Positions 1 through 11,475 of a DNA stretch of 64,000 nucleotides are shown here, in pieces. The notes beneath the pieces are model-generated. The model did no database searches, was not told the origin of the DNA, and was given only the letters and a program-made list of their open reading frames with translations. Positions within the stretch are counted from its first letter, which is position 1. Each line of letters starts with the position of its first letter. This stretch comes from Perognathus longimembris pacificus (lineage: Eukaryota > Chordata > Mammalia > Rodentia > Heteromyidae): NCBI RefSeq assembly GCF_023159225.1, contig NC_063188.1, positions 31,493,626 through 31,557,625 on the forward strand, given 5' to 3'. Made by a program: the position numbers and the translations under genes.

Positions 1-149
1 TTTTATATATTTTTCTAATTCTAGAATCTATGTCACTTCTGTATTGATTTTTTCAATTGGTTTATTTTCTTTCTTCACTAATGGCCAAGTAAATACTGCA
101 TAAAAGGACCATAATTTATTTAGGCAGTTCAATACTGATAGACATTCAG

Positions 150-215
150 CTCTTTTTTTATTATTATTCATTATTATATTTAAGTAGTTGCACAAAGGAA
201 TTTCAATTTAACCAT
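150..215 (-). repeat. Short old L1 3' end (type C), antisense
   Basis: A T-rich run leads into 'aagtagttgcacaaagga', the reverse of the 'tcctttgtacaactactt' block seen in the type C L1 3' ends near 15.6 and 51.4 kb. Too short to classify well. Confidence 0.35.
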
Positions 216-404
216 TGAACTCTTTCTAGTAATTCTAGTACTTTTCTAATATAATGAGTGCTATAGCACACAATGGTATCATTTAAATATGGTTTGTTCT
301 CCAATGAAGTCATGCTAAAATTTAATCTCTGTTTTGAGGCATTAAAATGGTATAAAATCTCACTATGATATTTAGAGAAGGGGTCCTTAGTGCTGAACAT
401 TGAT

Positions 405-608
405 GCCTTACACCTGCAATCCTAGCTACTCAAGAGACAGATCTGAGAATTACAATTTGGAGCCAGCTCAAACACACGAATCTTAGACTCTTAACTCCAG
501 TTAACTGCCAAAGAGCTAAAATGGAGGTATGACTCAAGTGGTAGATTGTCAGCTCTGAGTATAAAATACAAATGAAAGCATGATACCCTCAGTTCAAGTC
601 TTGGTACC
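405..608 (+). repeat. B1-dID composite SINE, sense, diverged
   Basis: A 7SL/B1-like head ('aatcctagctactca') is followed by a tRNA-like tail ('ctcaagtggtag', then 'cagttcaagtcttgg', an A-box/B-box pair). It is much more diverged than the copies at 47.5 or 55.9 kb. Its 3' tail runs directly into the CA repeat. Confidence 0.7.
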
Positions 609-664
609 AACACACACACCTACACACACACGCGTGCACGTGCACACACGCGCGCACACACACA
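609..664. repeat. (CA)n microsatellite with CG interruptions
   Basis: Alternating CA interrupted by CGCG and GTGCACGTGCAC steps. It sits at the 3' tail of the preceding SINE, so it probably grew from that tail. Alternating purine-pyrimidine including CG steps is Z-DNA-prone. Confidence 0.95.
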
Positions 665-1698
665 TTATGGGTTGCACAGCTCTGAGCCTAAACTTAGCTA
701 AATGCAAAATAAAGACAATACTCACCTCCTAAGAGTACTGGAAGGATTAAAGGAGGTTAGGAATTGGAAAATGCCAAGGGCATTTCCTGATTCATAATTA
801 TTGCTTGGCACATGCTAATGAACAAGTAGCACCTTCTCAGTATTTGCAGTTGGCAATTTCGCTTTTCTTGTTTTGTTTTTGTTTTTTGAGCCACTGATTT
901 TGGAATTTTAGTGTTTAATAACAAACTTGAGGTAAGATCTGGATTTGAGAGAGAGAACTTAGGATTTACTCTGGAAATTTAAAAATCCATGTGGGTTTGG
1001 TAGAGTGGGCAACACCCAGGGTAATGTGAACCTCCCAAACCCAGGGACACCTCCGGGCACAAACAATCATCACAGATTTTTTCCCAATAATTTCCAAATT
1101 CTTTGGGAAAATATGCCTTAATGTGGCCACACATTGAATTTTATGTTCCTGCATTTCATGTAAAAAGATTAAAAAGTGAGCACAGATTAAAAGCTGATGG
1201 GAATAAACCAGAGATCTGAAATGAAGGGAAGAATTAAAGGGAAAATGCAAGGCAGCCAAAGACAACTTCTCACCTAATTCTCAGTTTTGTTGAGAGCTGC
1301 ATTAACACACATGTTTTGCTTTCTTTCATTCTTTTTTGTGAGAAATACTTTTCTGAAGAGAAAATAAATGTACATTATGATTCAACTCCAACTTAGTTGT
1401 ACATGTGCAAACCAGGTTGGCATACTTCTCTGCTACTGTAAATGCCTATCAAGTAAGGAGACCTCAGCCTGCAGGAAGAGTAACATTTCTCTCAGGCCAG
1501 CAGAGTGACAACTGCATCTGTCCTTCTGCTGAGGGAAGATGGCAACTGAATCGTCCTCACCCCACCATCCATCATATGATGAGTGTTAACTGGAGTGAAA
1601 GTCCTGTTTGAGGATAGCACAAAGCTTCCAAGACTGTGCTCTTGTTTCCCACTCATTGTAGGCACAGCATTACTTTCTTCTTCTCCTTTTTGTTATAT
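665..1698. other. No recognised feature
   Basis: About 1 kb with no repeat family or gene I could name. Two short open frames (minus 966-1265, plus 1405-1611) have no visible domain and no splice or promoter context, and are treated as chance. Confidence 0.5.
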
Positions 1699-1888
1699 TG
1701 ACAGTCCTGGGGCTTGAACTCAGGGCCTGGGCACTGTCCCTGAGCTTCTTTTGCTCAAGACTAGCACTCTACCACTTGAGCCACAGCACCACTTTTGGCT
1801 TTTTATATGTATGTGGTGCTGAGGAATTGAACCAGGGCTTCATGCATGCTAGGCAAGCACTCTACTGCTAAGCCACATTCCCAGCGCA
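1699..1888 (-). repeat. IDL-Geo dimeric SINE, antisense
   Basis: Reads 'cagtcctggggcttgaactc' (tail reverse complement), then the right-monomer A-box region ('cacttgagccacagc'), then the ID-like left monomer ending 'cacattcccagcgc'. Both monomers are present. Several substitutions make it older than the copies at 13.4 and 27.1 kb. Confidence 0.85.
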
Positions 1889-2199
1889 CATTTCTTTCAT
1901 TCTACAAAGCCAAGTTGAAGCAATGGGATAGTTCAATTAAAAACAAAATTTTTGCTTCATTTCGCATGCTCAGAGAAACTGGCCCTTTATTATATACCAA
2001 ACTAGGAAAGATTCATTTTGTAGTTTGCACAAAGCTCTGCTATGTGTTAAGTGGAAAACACAAACAGTCTGTTGACATGCTGATATTCACTGTCAGCTGT
2101 GTGGAGAAAGGCTGCCTTGGAAACCAATATGTCTGTACCCTGACCCTCATCTCCTCAGTAGCCTCTGATCTTCCTAGCTCTGTCTCTCCAACTTCAGTG

Positions 2200-2930
2200 C
2201 CTTGAGCAATAGTAATCCTGAATTCACAGAACAAGGTCTCCACCAGCACATATGGCATTATGAGATGAATTATAAAAAGGCATCTCTGATCCAGCAACTC
2301 AGTTTCTGAGTATATATTCAAGTAAATAAAAATCAATATGTTGAAGAGATGTCTATACTCTTGTTTATTGTGTAGCTATTCACAATAGCCAATGTATGCA
2401 ACCAACCGAAGTATCAATCAATAGATGAGTGAATAAAGAAAATTTGGTAAAGGTCAGGTGTGATGGTATACACCTGTGATCCAAGCTCCTGACAGGCAAA
2501 GGTTGAGAGGATTGTGGTTCCAATTAAGATGGCAAAAATTGTAAGATGCTATCCCATTGAATAAGTTGGGCATGGTGGTTCACATCCATAACCCCAGATA
2601 GGAAGCATGGGTAGGAAGATCATGGTGTGGCTAGCCTTTAGCAAAAAGAGTAAGGCCTATACAAGAAATAACTAAAGCAAAAAAGGCCTGGAGGCATGTC
2701 TCAAATGATGGAGCTCCTGCAAGCATGAGCAAGCATGAGGCCTGACAATGCCTGGAGTATAAATCTCAGTATCACATAGAAAAAAAAGAAAAACAGTTTG
2801 AATATACAATGGAAAATCAGCCTTACTAAAAGGTCATTGCTAACAATGTGGATAAATCAGAAGACATCATGGTAAGTGCAATAAATGACATATAGGAAAA
2901 GAATTATTGTGCAATATTAAATGGTTACCA
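2200..2930 (+). mobile_element. Old L1 ORF2 3' fragment, sense, split by SINEs
   Basis: The part around 2270-2450 matches the universal L1 stretch near the ORF2 C-terminus ('tattcacaatagccaatg', 'agatgagtgaataaagaaaa'). The match resumes around 2803-2930 ('atacaatgg', 'gataaatcagaagacatcat', 'taagtgcaataaatgaca'). The interruption is SINE sequence. All frames are broken. Confidence 0.65.
2453..2795 (+). repeat. B1/ID multi-unit SINE inserted in L1
   Basis: Two successive B1-like heads ('ggtgtgatggtatacacctg' and 'ggcatggtggttcacatc') are followed by an ID-like tail with 'gcaagcatgaggcctgacaa' and an A-rich end. The tail is the older ID type, unlike the Geo-like tail of most composite SINEs here. 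The arrangement is shared with 50165-50550. Confidence 0.62.
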
Positions 2931-3220
2931 GATCCAATGGCTGCTGATGCTCCAAGGAGGAAGTCTCTCCAAAAGGGAGAAGGCCTCTTTCTGGCCTTTG
3001 AGAACCAAGTTCTCAATGCTGTCATGAAAATGGATCTGAGGACTTATTGAAGTAGAGACTTAGAAAGTTGATTAGGAAGGTAAAGCAAAGAAATGATAGA
3101 GATAGTATACAACCCAGATGTGGGTACAGACACATCAGATAACAGGTGCAATGAATACTCTAACACATGGGGATTTATGATGAAAAAGTAAGTTGAGGTT
3201 TGTCTCAAATTTACCTTAGG

Positions 3221-3365
3221 GGGGGAATGAGGGAAGAGGTAACAAATAGTACAAGAAATGTACCCATGGCCTACCTAACATATAAAACTGTAACCCCTCT
3301 GAAAAAAAAATTGTAACCCCTCTGTACATCACTTTGACAATAAATACGTAATTATTACTAAAAAT
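3221..3365 (+). mobile_element. 145-bp L1 3' end (type A) with 12-bp TSD
   Basis: Contains the terminal type A 3' UTR ('gtacatcactttgacaataa'). It is bounded by exact copies of ATTTACCTTAGG at 3209-3220 and 3366-3377. A 13-bp segment of the 3' UTR (TGTAACCCCTCTG) occurs twice, at 3289-3301 and 3312-3324, separated by an A9 run. Severely 5'-truncated retroposition product. Confidence 0.92.
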
Positions 3366-3498
3366 ATTTACCTTAGGATGAAGGCTGACTTTCTCCCCAC
3401 CCCCCAGAAACATTGTATTTTCCATCATTCTTGCTTTACACAGTTTTGTCACTTGGGCCCAGAAAATTTCAAGGATGGACTGTTCACTAAACTTGGGT

Positions 3499-3747
3499 CA
3501 CTGCTTTTGTTGTTGTATGCTTGTCCTGGGCTTTGAACTCAGGGCTTGAGCACTGTCCCTGAGTCTCTTTTTGCTCAAGGCTAGTGCGCTATCACTTGAG
3601 ACACAGAGCCACTTCTGCCCTTTTATGAGTAGTTTACTGGAGATAAGTCTCAAGGACTTTCCAGGCCAGGCTGCCTATCAACCATTCTGCTCAGGTCTCG
3701 GCCTCTTGAGTAGCTAGGATTAAAGGCATGAGCCACCAGTGTCCAGC
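3499..3747 (-). repeat. B1-dID composite SINE, antisense, 12-bp TSD
   Basis: Begins with the reversed tRNA-like tail ('cctgggctttgaactcaggg') and ends with the reversed 7SL-like head ('gagtagctaggattaaagg', 'atgagccaccagtgtcc'). CTAAACTTGGGT flanks it exactly at 3487-3498 and 3748-3759. Confidence 0.93.
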
Positions 3748-3759
3748 CTAAACTTGGGT

Positions 3760-4779
3760 GATTGATGTTTGAGCATCCTCTCAAACAAAAGATGGATTCT
3801 GCCACATGTTCCCTTCAAACCAGGTGTCCATTCTTGAGGTAAACATTTTCAAACACATTTTGTGCCAAGAAGAGATATTTTTCAAGGTGTTTGTTTTTAT
3901 AGGATAAGTGCTTTCTTTGTAATGCTAAATGATGTTAATAAAAAATGTGAATAAGAGAACACTGAATTCATTTGAAATTTACAAAATTGATTGTTTGGCA
4001 ATGTCCTATAGATTGTTACCCAACTGGATATTAGGGCAGAGGTGACAAAGACTGGGGTGAGTTACTTATTTCTGCAGTCGGACTAGAACCTGTGGCTGAA
4101 CTGAGTGCCCAGGAACTAAACAACATTTATAGAGAGAAATGGAATTGGCAGGGTAGGGGGGGAAGGGGCCCACAAATGATTCTGTGTTCATGCTCAGAAG
4201 CATGCTGCTCACACCTTATCCCTCCCCTACAGGCCACACCCATTAGCTAATACCCTGCTGCCCATTCCTTTTCTATAAATTAACTCTGTATTTCACCAGG
4301 AGCAAAATACCCTTCTTTTAAAGGTAAATTCTCTTGGAAATAACTGAAGCTTCTATTTGGCCTAACTCATAGGAGGTAGATTTCACTGTGTTTTATTGTT
4401 CTCTTTGGAGCCCAAAGATGAGTGATTGGCATTTGGTAGTATTCAAAGCAGCCTCAGTCAGCCTGCCAGGTCCATGTAACTCAAGCCCTTGTGCATGTGC
4501 TCCCTGTAGCAGGAAACACAGGCTGCTGTCTATAAAGCGGGAGAATACTGCAGAGAAATGAATACTCCTGAGAATGGCCAGGTTCATATCTTGAAATAGC
4601 ATTCTCAGGCACAGAGGAAATCTATATTAATCAGTTGAAATAGAAGGTCATTTTATTTAAGAGTTAGATTTTCAAACAATGAATTCTGATAAGCACTGAG
4701 GTAGGTGCTCAAGTGAGGTATGTAGTCTTGTGGGGTGACATAGGACTATATAGTGTCCTTGGGTGTTCAAAGAACTTTT
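3760..4779. other. No recognised feature
   Basis: About 1 kb without an identifiable repeat or gene. A CCC-rich patch at 4140-4260 could be LTR-derived, but I see no termini or duplication to support that. Confidence 0.45.
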
Positions 4780-5070
4780 AAAAATAAAAAAATATGAATG
4801 AGAGGAAAGTAAAAAGAGTTCTGTTGTGGGGTAGGTAGCAGCAGAAGGGGCAAAGCTAATGAAGAAGGTAAATGAGGGTGAATATGGCTCAAGAATTGCA
4901 TGTGTAAAAATAGAACAATAAAACCTGTTGAAATGGTTTTAAGAAGGTAGATAGGGAAGAAGAAAGATGGAGGGGAGGAGTTTGATTGGGATTCGTTGTA
5001 TACATGTATGGAAATGTCACAATGAAACCCCTTTGCACAAGAAATTCATGTTAATAAAAATCTCAATGAC
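4780..5070 (+). mobile_element. Old L1 3' end (type C-like), sense
   Basis: The purine-rich 3' UTR body ends in 'aatgaaacccctttgcacaa' and 'taataaaaatctc', the arrangement seen at the 3' ends of older rodent L1s. No TSD found. Confidence 0.5.
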
Positions 5071-5149
5071 AAAAGAACTACAAAGGATAAGAAAGTTCTA
5101 AATTCCTTTTTCCCTAAAGTAGATTACAATTCTTTTATGAAAATTTTGG

Positions 5150-5760
5150 AAAACGGTGGTAAAATACTGATAAAATATACCACCTTAGCCATTTTCATTG
5201 TATAGTTCAGTAGAGTTATATACACTCACTATATGACACAAGTAATGTCAGTTGTAATTACTTTCAACATGCCATGTGAAACCGTAGCTTTTTTTGTTGA
5301 TGATCCTCTTGTATCCCCTCCCTGTGGTTGTACTCACACTATCACTGTATCTTATCTGAGTACATTGGAAACTGTATATACTGGTATTAGAACTAGGAAA
5401 GTTAAAGGGAATATCAAAATCGAGAGACACAGGATAAAAAAACAAACGACTACAAAAGCAATACTTGCAAAACTGTTTGGTGTAAACCAACTGAACAACT
5501 CATGGGGGGAGGGGGGAGGAGGGAATGAGGGAGGAGGTAACAAACAGTACAAGAAATGTATCCAATGCCTAACGTATGAAACTGTAACCTCTCTGTACAT
5601 CACTTTGACAATAAATAAGAAAAAATGGAAAAAAACTCTTTTCATGTTCCAAACCAAAAATTTATATCCCTTATACCAAATCTGTCTTCCCTCTCCCAGT
5701 CACTGGAATCACCATTGTACTTTCTTTTTTTCTACACTTACCTGTTCCATATAAAAGGAA
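5150..5760 (-). mobile_element. Ancient L1M 3' UTR, antisense, split
   Basis: The left part around 5190-5232 ('ttagccattttcattgta', 'agttcagtagagtta') and the right part around 5640-5760 ('cagtcactggaatcaccatt') resemble successive parts of the L1M 3' UTR read backwards. They are separated by the younger type A 3' end at 5233-5640. Confidence 0.5.
5233..5640 (+). mobile_element. L1 3' UTR (type A), 5'-truncated, sense
   Basis: Closely matches the 3' UTR of the 1.7-kb L1 at 51.7 kb: 'tttcaacatgccatgtgaaa', 'gttggtgtaaacc'-type block, a G-rich stretch at 5502-5540, 'gtacatcactttgacaataa', then an A-rich tail. No ORF2 is left. The open frames across it are 3' UTR, not coding. Confidence 0.9.
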
Positions 5761-6049
5761 ACTTTCTCCGCTGTTTATACACATTATAGGGACCATTGCT
5801 TATTTTTCTTGGTTGTAATGCTCTAATTTAACTCAGAAATAAATTCCCCTTTATCCCACTACTTACCTCAAACAGATTCTGCCTGTGAATAAACATCCCT
5901 TGTTTTCCTCTGTGCTATTATTAGTGATTGTTGAAATTCTGGCTTAGATCTTCTTGTAGTGTTTCTGAGCAATTCTCTTCATTTGCAAAAAGACTCCAGT
6001 TCATATACTCTATTTGCATGCTTTCCATCAGTATATTCAACTCCCTACT
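5761..6049. other. No recognised feature
   Basis: Just under 300 bases with nothing I can name; possibly a continuation of the ancient antisense L1M. Confidence 0.4.
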
Positions 6050-6260
6050 TTGTATCTACAGTTGGATACTTCTTGGGTACCTCTGACTCAACATTTCCAA
6101 AACTGAACTCATCACTCTTGTGATCTACCCTTGCTTCAATGTTCCCTAAGTTAGTGAATGGTACTACTAACTACACAACTGTAATTTGAGCAAGAATGGT
6201 GGGAACATCTTTAACTTCTATATATCTGCCACCCATAGCATCCACCTTGTTCATTAAGGC
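6050..6260 (+). mobile_element. L2 LINE fragment, sense
   Basis: 'caacatttccaaaactgaac' and 'gccacccatagcatccacc' match the well-known L2 3' region (normally 'cttaacatgtccaaaactgaa'). Strongly diverged. Confidence 0.5.
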
Positions 6261-7032
6261 CCACAGCTTCTGTCATCAATGTCTTGCTTACCTGTATTCT
6301 CAATGAATGACATAAGGAAAGTATAATCCATTCTGTATAAAAACAGTTAGTAGAGCAGACCTTTCAGAGAAGGTCCAAAATAAAAAAAAAATAGAGGAAG
6401 AATACACCAGGCAAAAAGATGACCATGTCATTCTAGGCAGGTAAACTAGCACTCAGAAAGGTACAGAGAGAAAGAGGGGAAATATAAATGGATGAGGATA
6501 GATAGATCTTACCAAGGGTTTTGTACAATAAGTACAGAGGATTAGTACTATGTTTTATTTAGCTGGTGTCAGACTGACTATAGACTTTCAGAAGCAGTGT
6601 GTGGTCTGAGTAGGAGGGTTGCACCTTGATACGAACACTAATTAAACAATAACATCTGCCCTGCCTTTTCAGCTACCCACCTCATAAAAGGAGTTTTATG
6701 ACCATCTTATGCTTCACTTCTGAACTTGCCTCTTGTTTCCTTGACCCTTAATATTTTTCATTAACTTTGATTTAGAACCTTCCATTATATCTTTAATCTT
6801 GGTACTTTGTATTTCTCAAGCACTGGACTTGGCTTTCTTATTAGCATCAGTGTTCCCACCTCTTAAAATCAACCCTCCCCCCACCATATGCACTTAAACA
6901 CAGAAGAATCTTGGGCTAGCCTGGCTGAGGTGTTCACTCAGAAACAAAGTCTAAAGTGTGAGTGTTTGTTAAGAATGAAGGAGGTAAACAGAGAAAAGCT
7001 TTCAGACTTAAACTAGTAGGAGATCAGACCAT
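6261..7032. other. No recognised feature
   Basis: About 770 bases. Only an A10 run near 6383 and unassigned AT-rich sequence are visible. Confidence 0.45.
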
Positions 7033-7037
7033 GTTAA

Positions 7038-7620
7038 TGTTATGGGGTTCAAGGAGGGGATTCATGGTCCATCTAAGAGTCCACCACTCAGAGACAATCT
7101 CAAGCAAAAAGATGAAAAAGGTGGACTTATTGGTCAAGTAAAAAGCAAACTGACTGGCCAGGACTGCAGCCCAGACCTGGGGGCTAGGACTCCGCGCTGG
7201 GCCGTGCTTGGGGTGGGGTTACAAAGGCAAATACCACATGGTCAAGCTTGCCACAAGCAGGTGGCCAATGAGGTTACAACACTTACAGAGCATGCCAGGT
7301 CACACACAGGTGGCCAGTGGAGTTACAATCTGCCTCATAGTATCTGTTGGAACCAACCTATCAGTCTAGTTAAAATTGGTGCGCCAATTTGTCAGGTCCC
7401 CACATGATGCAGGCGAATATGCCTACTCTTGGGGGTGGGGAGGGGTTAACCTTGAACATTCCACAACTCAGGTGGTCAAGCAGTTTATACAATCTTATCA
7501 CGGCGAAAGGAACCTTCCCTGGACATGGCAGGGCCCTCAACTCTGACGCTCAGGAGTGGGGTCAGCCCCTGCTCTCTCTCTAATCTGAGATGGAGTCAGT
7601 CTGACGACCCCCCCCCAACA
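7038..7620 (-). mobile_element. Solo LTR of an endogenous retrovirus, 5-bp TSD
   Basis: 583 bp bounded by TGTTATGGGG and CCCCCAACA, imperfect inverted termini of TG...CA type. GTTAA occurs exactly on both sides (7033-7037 and 7621-7625). On the minus strand a TATAAA-like box lies near 7480-7488 and AATAAG near 7130. GC content and CpG are higher than in the surroundings. No internal retroviral sequence adjoins it, so recombination between LTRs is inferred. Class ERV1-like is a guess. Confidence 0.75.
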
Positions 7621-8280
7621 GTTAACATTGGAAATGGTGTGTAGTGATGAGTGATTGCTGTAAAGATTTTGATGCTTGAGCTTTGATCTTATAATCTGAC
7701 TAATAATCAGAATTTGAGTAGACTGGGGTTAGTTGGGCAGGCAAAAACAAAGTAGTCACACTCTTCTCACTCATACCTGATTAACCTTCCCATTAAGAGT
7801 AAGGACTTCTTGGGTATAACTGGTGGAAGTTGGGTACCTTCAGTTGTTCATCTGGCCCCTCTTTATACATGAGAAAAGAGCAAAGCCTCTTATGACAGGT
7901 TACAGAGGAAAGTTTTTAATATTCTTTCATTGTTTGCATATCTCTATGGATTTATTATATATGACCTTTATTATTATGTTGAGGTATATTCTATATTTTT
8001 CTAGATATTTTGTCATGAAGAATTGTTGAATTTTATCAAAGCTTTTTCTTCAATAAATGAAAAGATCATGTGGCATTTATTCTTTGTTCTATTGATATGG
8101 ATTATCACTCACTGATTTCTGGATGCTAAACCATCCTTGCATTGAACCATGAATCATACTTGACCATGATAAACAATCTTTTTAATTAGCTGCTAGATTC
8201 AGTTTGCTATTATTTGGTTCAGGATTTTTACATTTGTGCTCATCGTGAAGATTTTTCAGTAGTTTATTTTCTTTTCCTTT

Positions 8281-8359
8281 CTTTTTTTTTTACTTTAATT
8301 TTATTTTCAAGGTGATGTACAGAGGGGTTACATTTACATACATAAGGTAATTAGTACAT
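8281..8359 (-). mobile_element. 79-bp L1 3' end with 14-bp TSD
   Basis: A T-run plus 'ggtgatgtacagaggggtta' is the reversed terminal 3' UTR of a lineage L1. TTTTCTTTTCCTTT is exact at 8267-8280 and 8360-8373. It sits inside the older antisense L1, whose sequence continues on both sides. Confidence 0.9.
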
Positions 8360-10591
8360 TTTTCTTTTCCTTTTTGTTTGTATGTGTCTGTATCTGACTT
8401 GGGTTTCAGGCTAAGGCTATTAAATAAGTTCGGAAGAATTTCTTCCTCTTCAATGTTTTTTTTTGGAAATTGGCACTAGTATTTCCTTAATTTTTCCTTC
8501 AATGGGAGATTTTATTACTGGATAATCTTGTTAGTCATTCTTGGTTTACTCAGGGTATCATGTGTGTGGAATTGAGTCTTGGCAAAGTGTATATGTCAAG
8601 GAATCCATCCATTTCTTCTTGACCATGTAATTATCCTCTATGTTTCTGTTGTTTCCCTTGTGATGTACAGATCTTTTGGTCACACATTTTCTCAGCTGTT
8701 TTTGTTTATGAATGTCTCAATTTTCTTCATATGTTTAAATGTTTAGCTTTTCTGTGATGCAAGTATTATTCCTTTAGTATTTTGAATATCATCTTACATC
8801 CGGCTGACATGCAAGGTTTGTGCCAATTCTGTGAGAGAATTGGAATACCATTATATGTGCATTGTTTTCCTTAATATCTTCCTTTTTTCAGAATTTTTAA
8901 CCTCTGATAATATGATTATAATATTTATGACGATATACTTCACTAAATGGAATATAACAGATTACTTTGGATCTTCCTGGACTTAGATATTTGTATAATG
9001 TTTTGTATTTGGGAACTTTTGTATTTTGCATTCTCAAGTCCTTTTGGAACTCCAATAATCTGAATATTTGTTTCTATAATGTTATAGAAAATTCCTATCA
9101 TCTTTCTTCAATTAGTTATAATGGTTGGAATAGGAGTCAGTCTGACTGAGGCTATGTCTCCGTCTGGCATGATGGTAGGTTCAAAGGCCCTGTTTGTGAA
9201 TACGAGCTTGGGAACAATAACTTTGAGCACCTCCTTCCAATATTGTATTTCATTAGCTCAGCAATGAGTCACAAAGCAAAGCTTTGTGCTCACTTCATTG
9301 TCCTATGTCGTACAAACTGACTCTTAAAGCTTTGTTTTCCAAGATCAAGGAAGGGGTGGTAGTGGTAGTCCGTTAGACACTAGGCTAATATGGATTTAGA
9401 AGCTGCATCTGCAGGAACTGATATGAGAGCAAGGATGGTGGGACTCTGTCATTACTGGATTTTCAAAATAGTGAAATTCTTTCTCCCTCCCACAAATGAG
9501 AGGCATCTGTTTCTGTAATGCAATGCTTTGTTCTCTACATTGATGTTTCTATGAAGAGATAATATCTAGAGAGTCTCACTGCATTAATGTCTTGATCTGC
9601 CCTTCAACTATTATTTCTTCAAATAAGCTTTCTCTTCTTTTATTTTCTTTTTAGAACTACCATAACATGTGCATTGGCTAGCCTGATGGTTATTCTATAA
9701 ATCCTATATAATTTCTTCATTTTTTTCATTTATTCTTTTCTACTGTATCAAATTTCTTTTCATCAAGTTCACTTTTTTTCTGCTTTATGAAATCTACCCT
9801 TAAGATTCTATTGAAATGTTAATTCCATTCATTGAATTCTTCAGCATGAGAATTTTTGTTTATTTCATTTCTATGATTTCAATCTCTATATTGACAAGTA
9901 ACATTTTCATGTATTTTTTTTTCCTGAATGTGTTGAGTTGTACGTGCTATTGTATAGTTCACTGGGCTCCTTTAAATCAATTAATTTTATTTCTTTGTGA
10001 GGCTATTCACAGATCCCCATTTCTATGCGACTGGTCATGGGTAATTTAATAGTTTTTTTTAGTATCATGTTTGTCTCCTCTTCCATGATATTCCTTAGAC
10101 CCTGTGTTGATATCTACACATTGGAAGGACCTGTTATCATCTCTTGTGGACTTTATGAACTACTTCAATGAGAAACGATTTTTGCCTACAGTAGTGTAGG
10201 GCATTTTCTGGGTAGGTTAAAGTGGCTTTGGTTCCATGCAGCCCCAAATCACATGGAATACATATCAAATATAGTGTTGTATTCTGTGGTGGTGAGAATT
10301 CCTTGATGGTGGTAGCAAGGGCAACTGGAATCCTTCTAACAAAGACATCTAACTATTGCTCCTTTTCTCCAGGTGAATTGATCATAGTCAAGATAATCTC
10401 ACATCCTTAGAGAGTGGCATATTATGTGTATGGCTACATCAACACCAAATCATGGAGCCATAGGTATGTGTGATAGTACCAATGCCACGACTGAGGGTAC
10501 GGGTATCCACATAGTAGTTGTACCATAGAGAAAGGATATGAGAGCTCCAGATATACCGGTCTATAGTTGAGGTCAGTGCTCAGTTGTCCAT

Positions 10592-10623
<32 letters not shown>
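10592..10623. repeat. (TA)n microsatellite
   Basis: About 14 alternating TA units. Confidence 0.95.
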
Positions 10624-10990
10624 GATGTATGTGTCCATGTATAATTATGAAAGCTATGGGTTGCTATGAAAGCAGTAAGGGTTATGGGGGTCCTTAGTAA
10701 TGAAAGATATTAGAGTTCTCCTGCTTACCTTTTACTTCATAGGAACCGTTAATGGTTAAAAGCATATCTCTTGGCTCTGAGCTATACCAGACTGGTGATG
10801 GTTGATGCACAAAACATGTTTCCTATACTTTTATGTGTAGCTACTTTCTAAACATTTGTTTATTTATTCTGAAGTTCTTCATTGTGCTCTAGAGCTCTCC
10901 AGAGTTGTTTTTGTCAGTGAATATCTGTAAAAACACTGTTTGATGGGACATGTGGTCTAGGACCTGCTAGTCCTCCATCTTGCTGACATT

Positions 10991-11382
10991 ACTTCTAGGG
11001 GATAATTTAATGGCTAAGAATACCATTATTCAAACAGTATACTAAATCATCAAGAAAACTATACACTCCCAAGGATTTGACATCACCTGCTCTCTCACTA
11101 GAAAGTCATGTTTTATCCTTGCTTTGGAAGGCACTGTTCAAGCCATTCACATTTTCATTTACCTGTCACCATCTTCCAGTGAATCACCAGGTAGATCTTT
11201 TAGATAAGCTCTTGAAGGCAACCCTGTATTCTCTTAAGCACAGTAGATACACTTAAAAAAAGTATTCAGAGGAAGACACAAATAATCGACTACTACACTC
11301 CTCTTAGGGCATATCTCTTTCCAAACCATTTGGTTTTCTATTTAGAATTTTATTCACCCTAATGGCTGAACAAAACTTACAG
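10991..11382. other. No recognised feature
   Basis: About 390 bases of unassigned sequence between the old L1 and an ID monomer. Confidence 0.45.
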
Positions 11383-11475
11383 GATTGACTGGGATGTAGA
11401 TGAGTGCCAAAGTGCTTGCCTTGCAAGTATGACATCTTGGGTTCGATCCCCAGCACCAACAATGACAAAAAATAC
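11383..11475 (+). repeat. ID-like SINE monomer, sense
   Basis: tRNA-Ala-like head with 'gcttgccttgcaagtatga' and a well kept B box ('gggttcgatccccagcacc'), then an A-rich tail. A single monomer without the Geo half. No tRNA fold or processing context that would suggest a real tRNA gene. Confidence 0.65.

Larger units (their letters stand above)
7880..10990 (-). mobile_element. Long old L1M element, antisense
   Basis: About 7950-8700 matches reversed L1 ORF2 reverse-transcriptase-region sequence ('aaaccatccttgcattgaac', 'gaatccatccatttcttc'). From about 8700 to 10080 it matches the non-ORF2 5' part of old L1s ('tggaactccaataatctga', 'tgatttcaatctctatat'), and the end near 10960-10990 ('agtcctccatcttgctgac') resembles the reversed extreme 5' end of L1M. 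The endonuclease/ORF1 portion seems missing or too diverged to see. All frames are broken. Confidence 0.65.

Noticed and set aside
609..664. CRISPR-like or regularly spaced repeats
   Set aside because: The only regular arrays are microsatellites and retroposon tails. No spacer-repeat structure exists, and the genome is mammalian.
7042..7583. Two open frames across 7-7.6 kb
   Set aside because: They lie inside the solo LTR, opposite to its orientation, and show no protein family.
11383..11475. Possible tRNA gene (good B box)
   Set aside because: The sequence is an ID-type SINE monomer: A-rich tail, no acceptor-stem pairing and many similar copies in the window.
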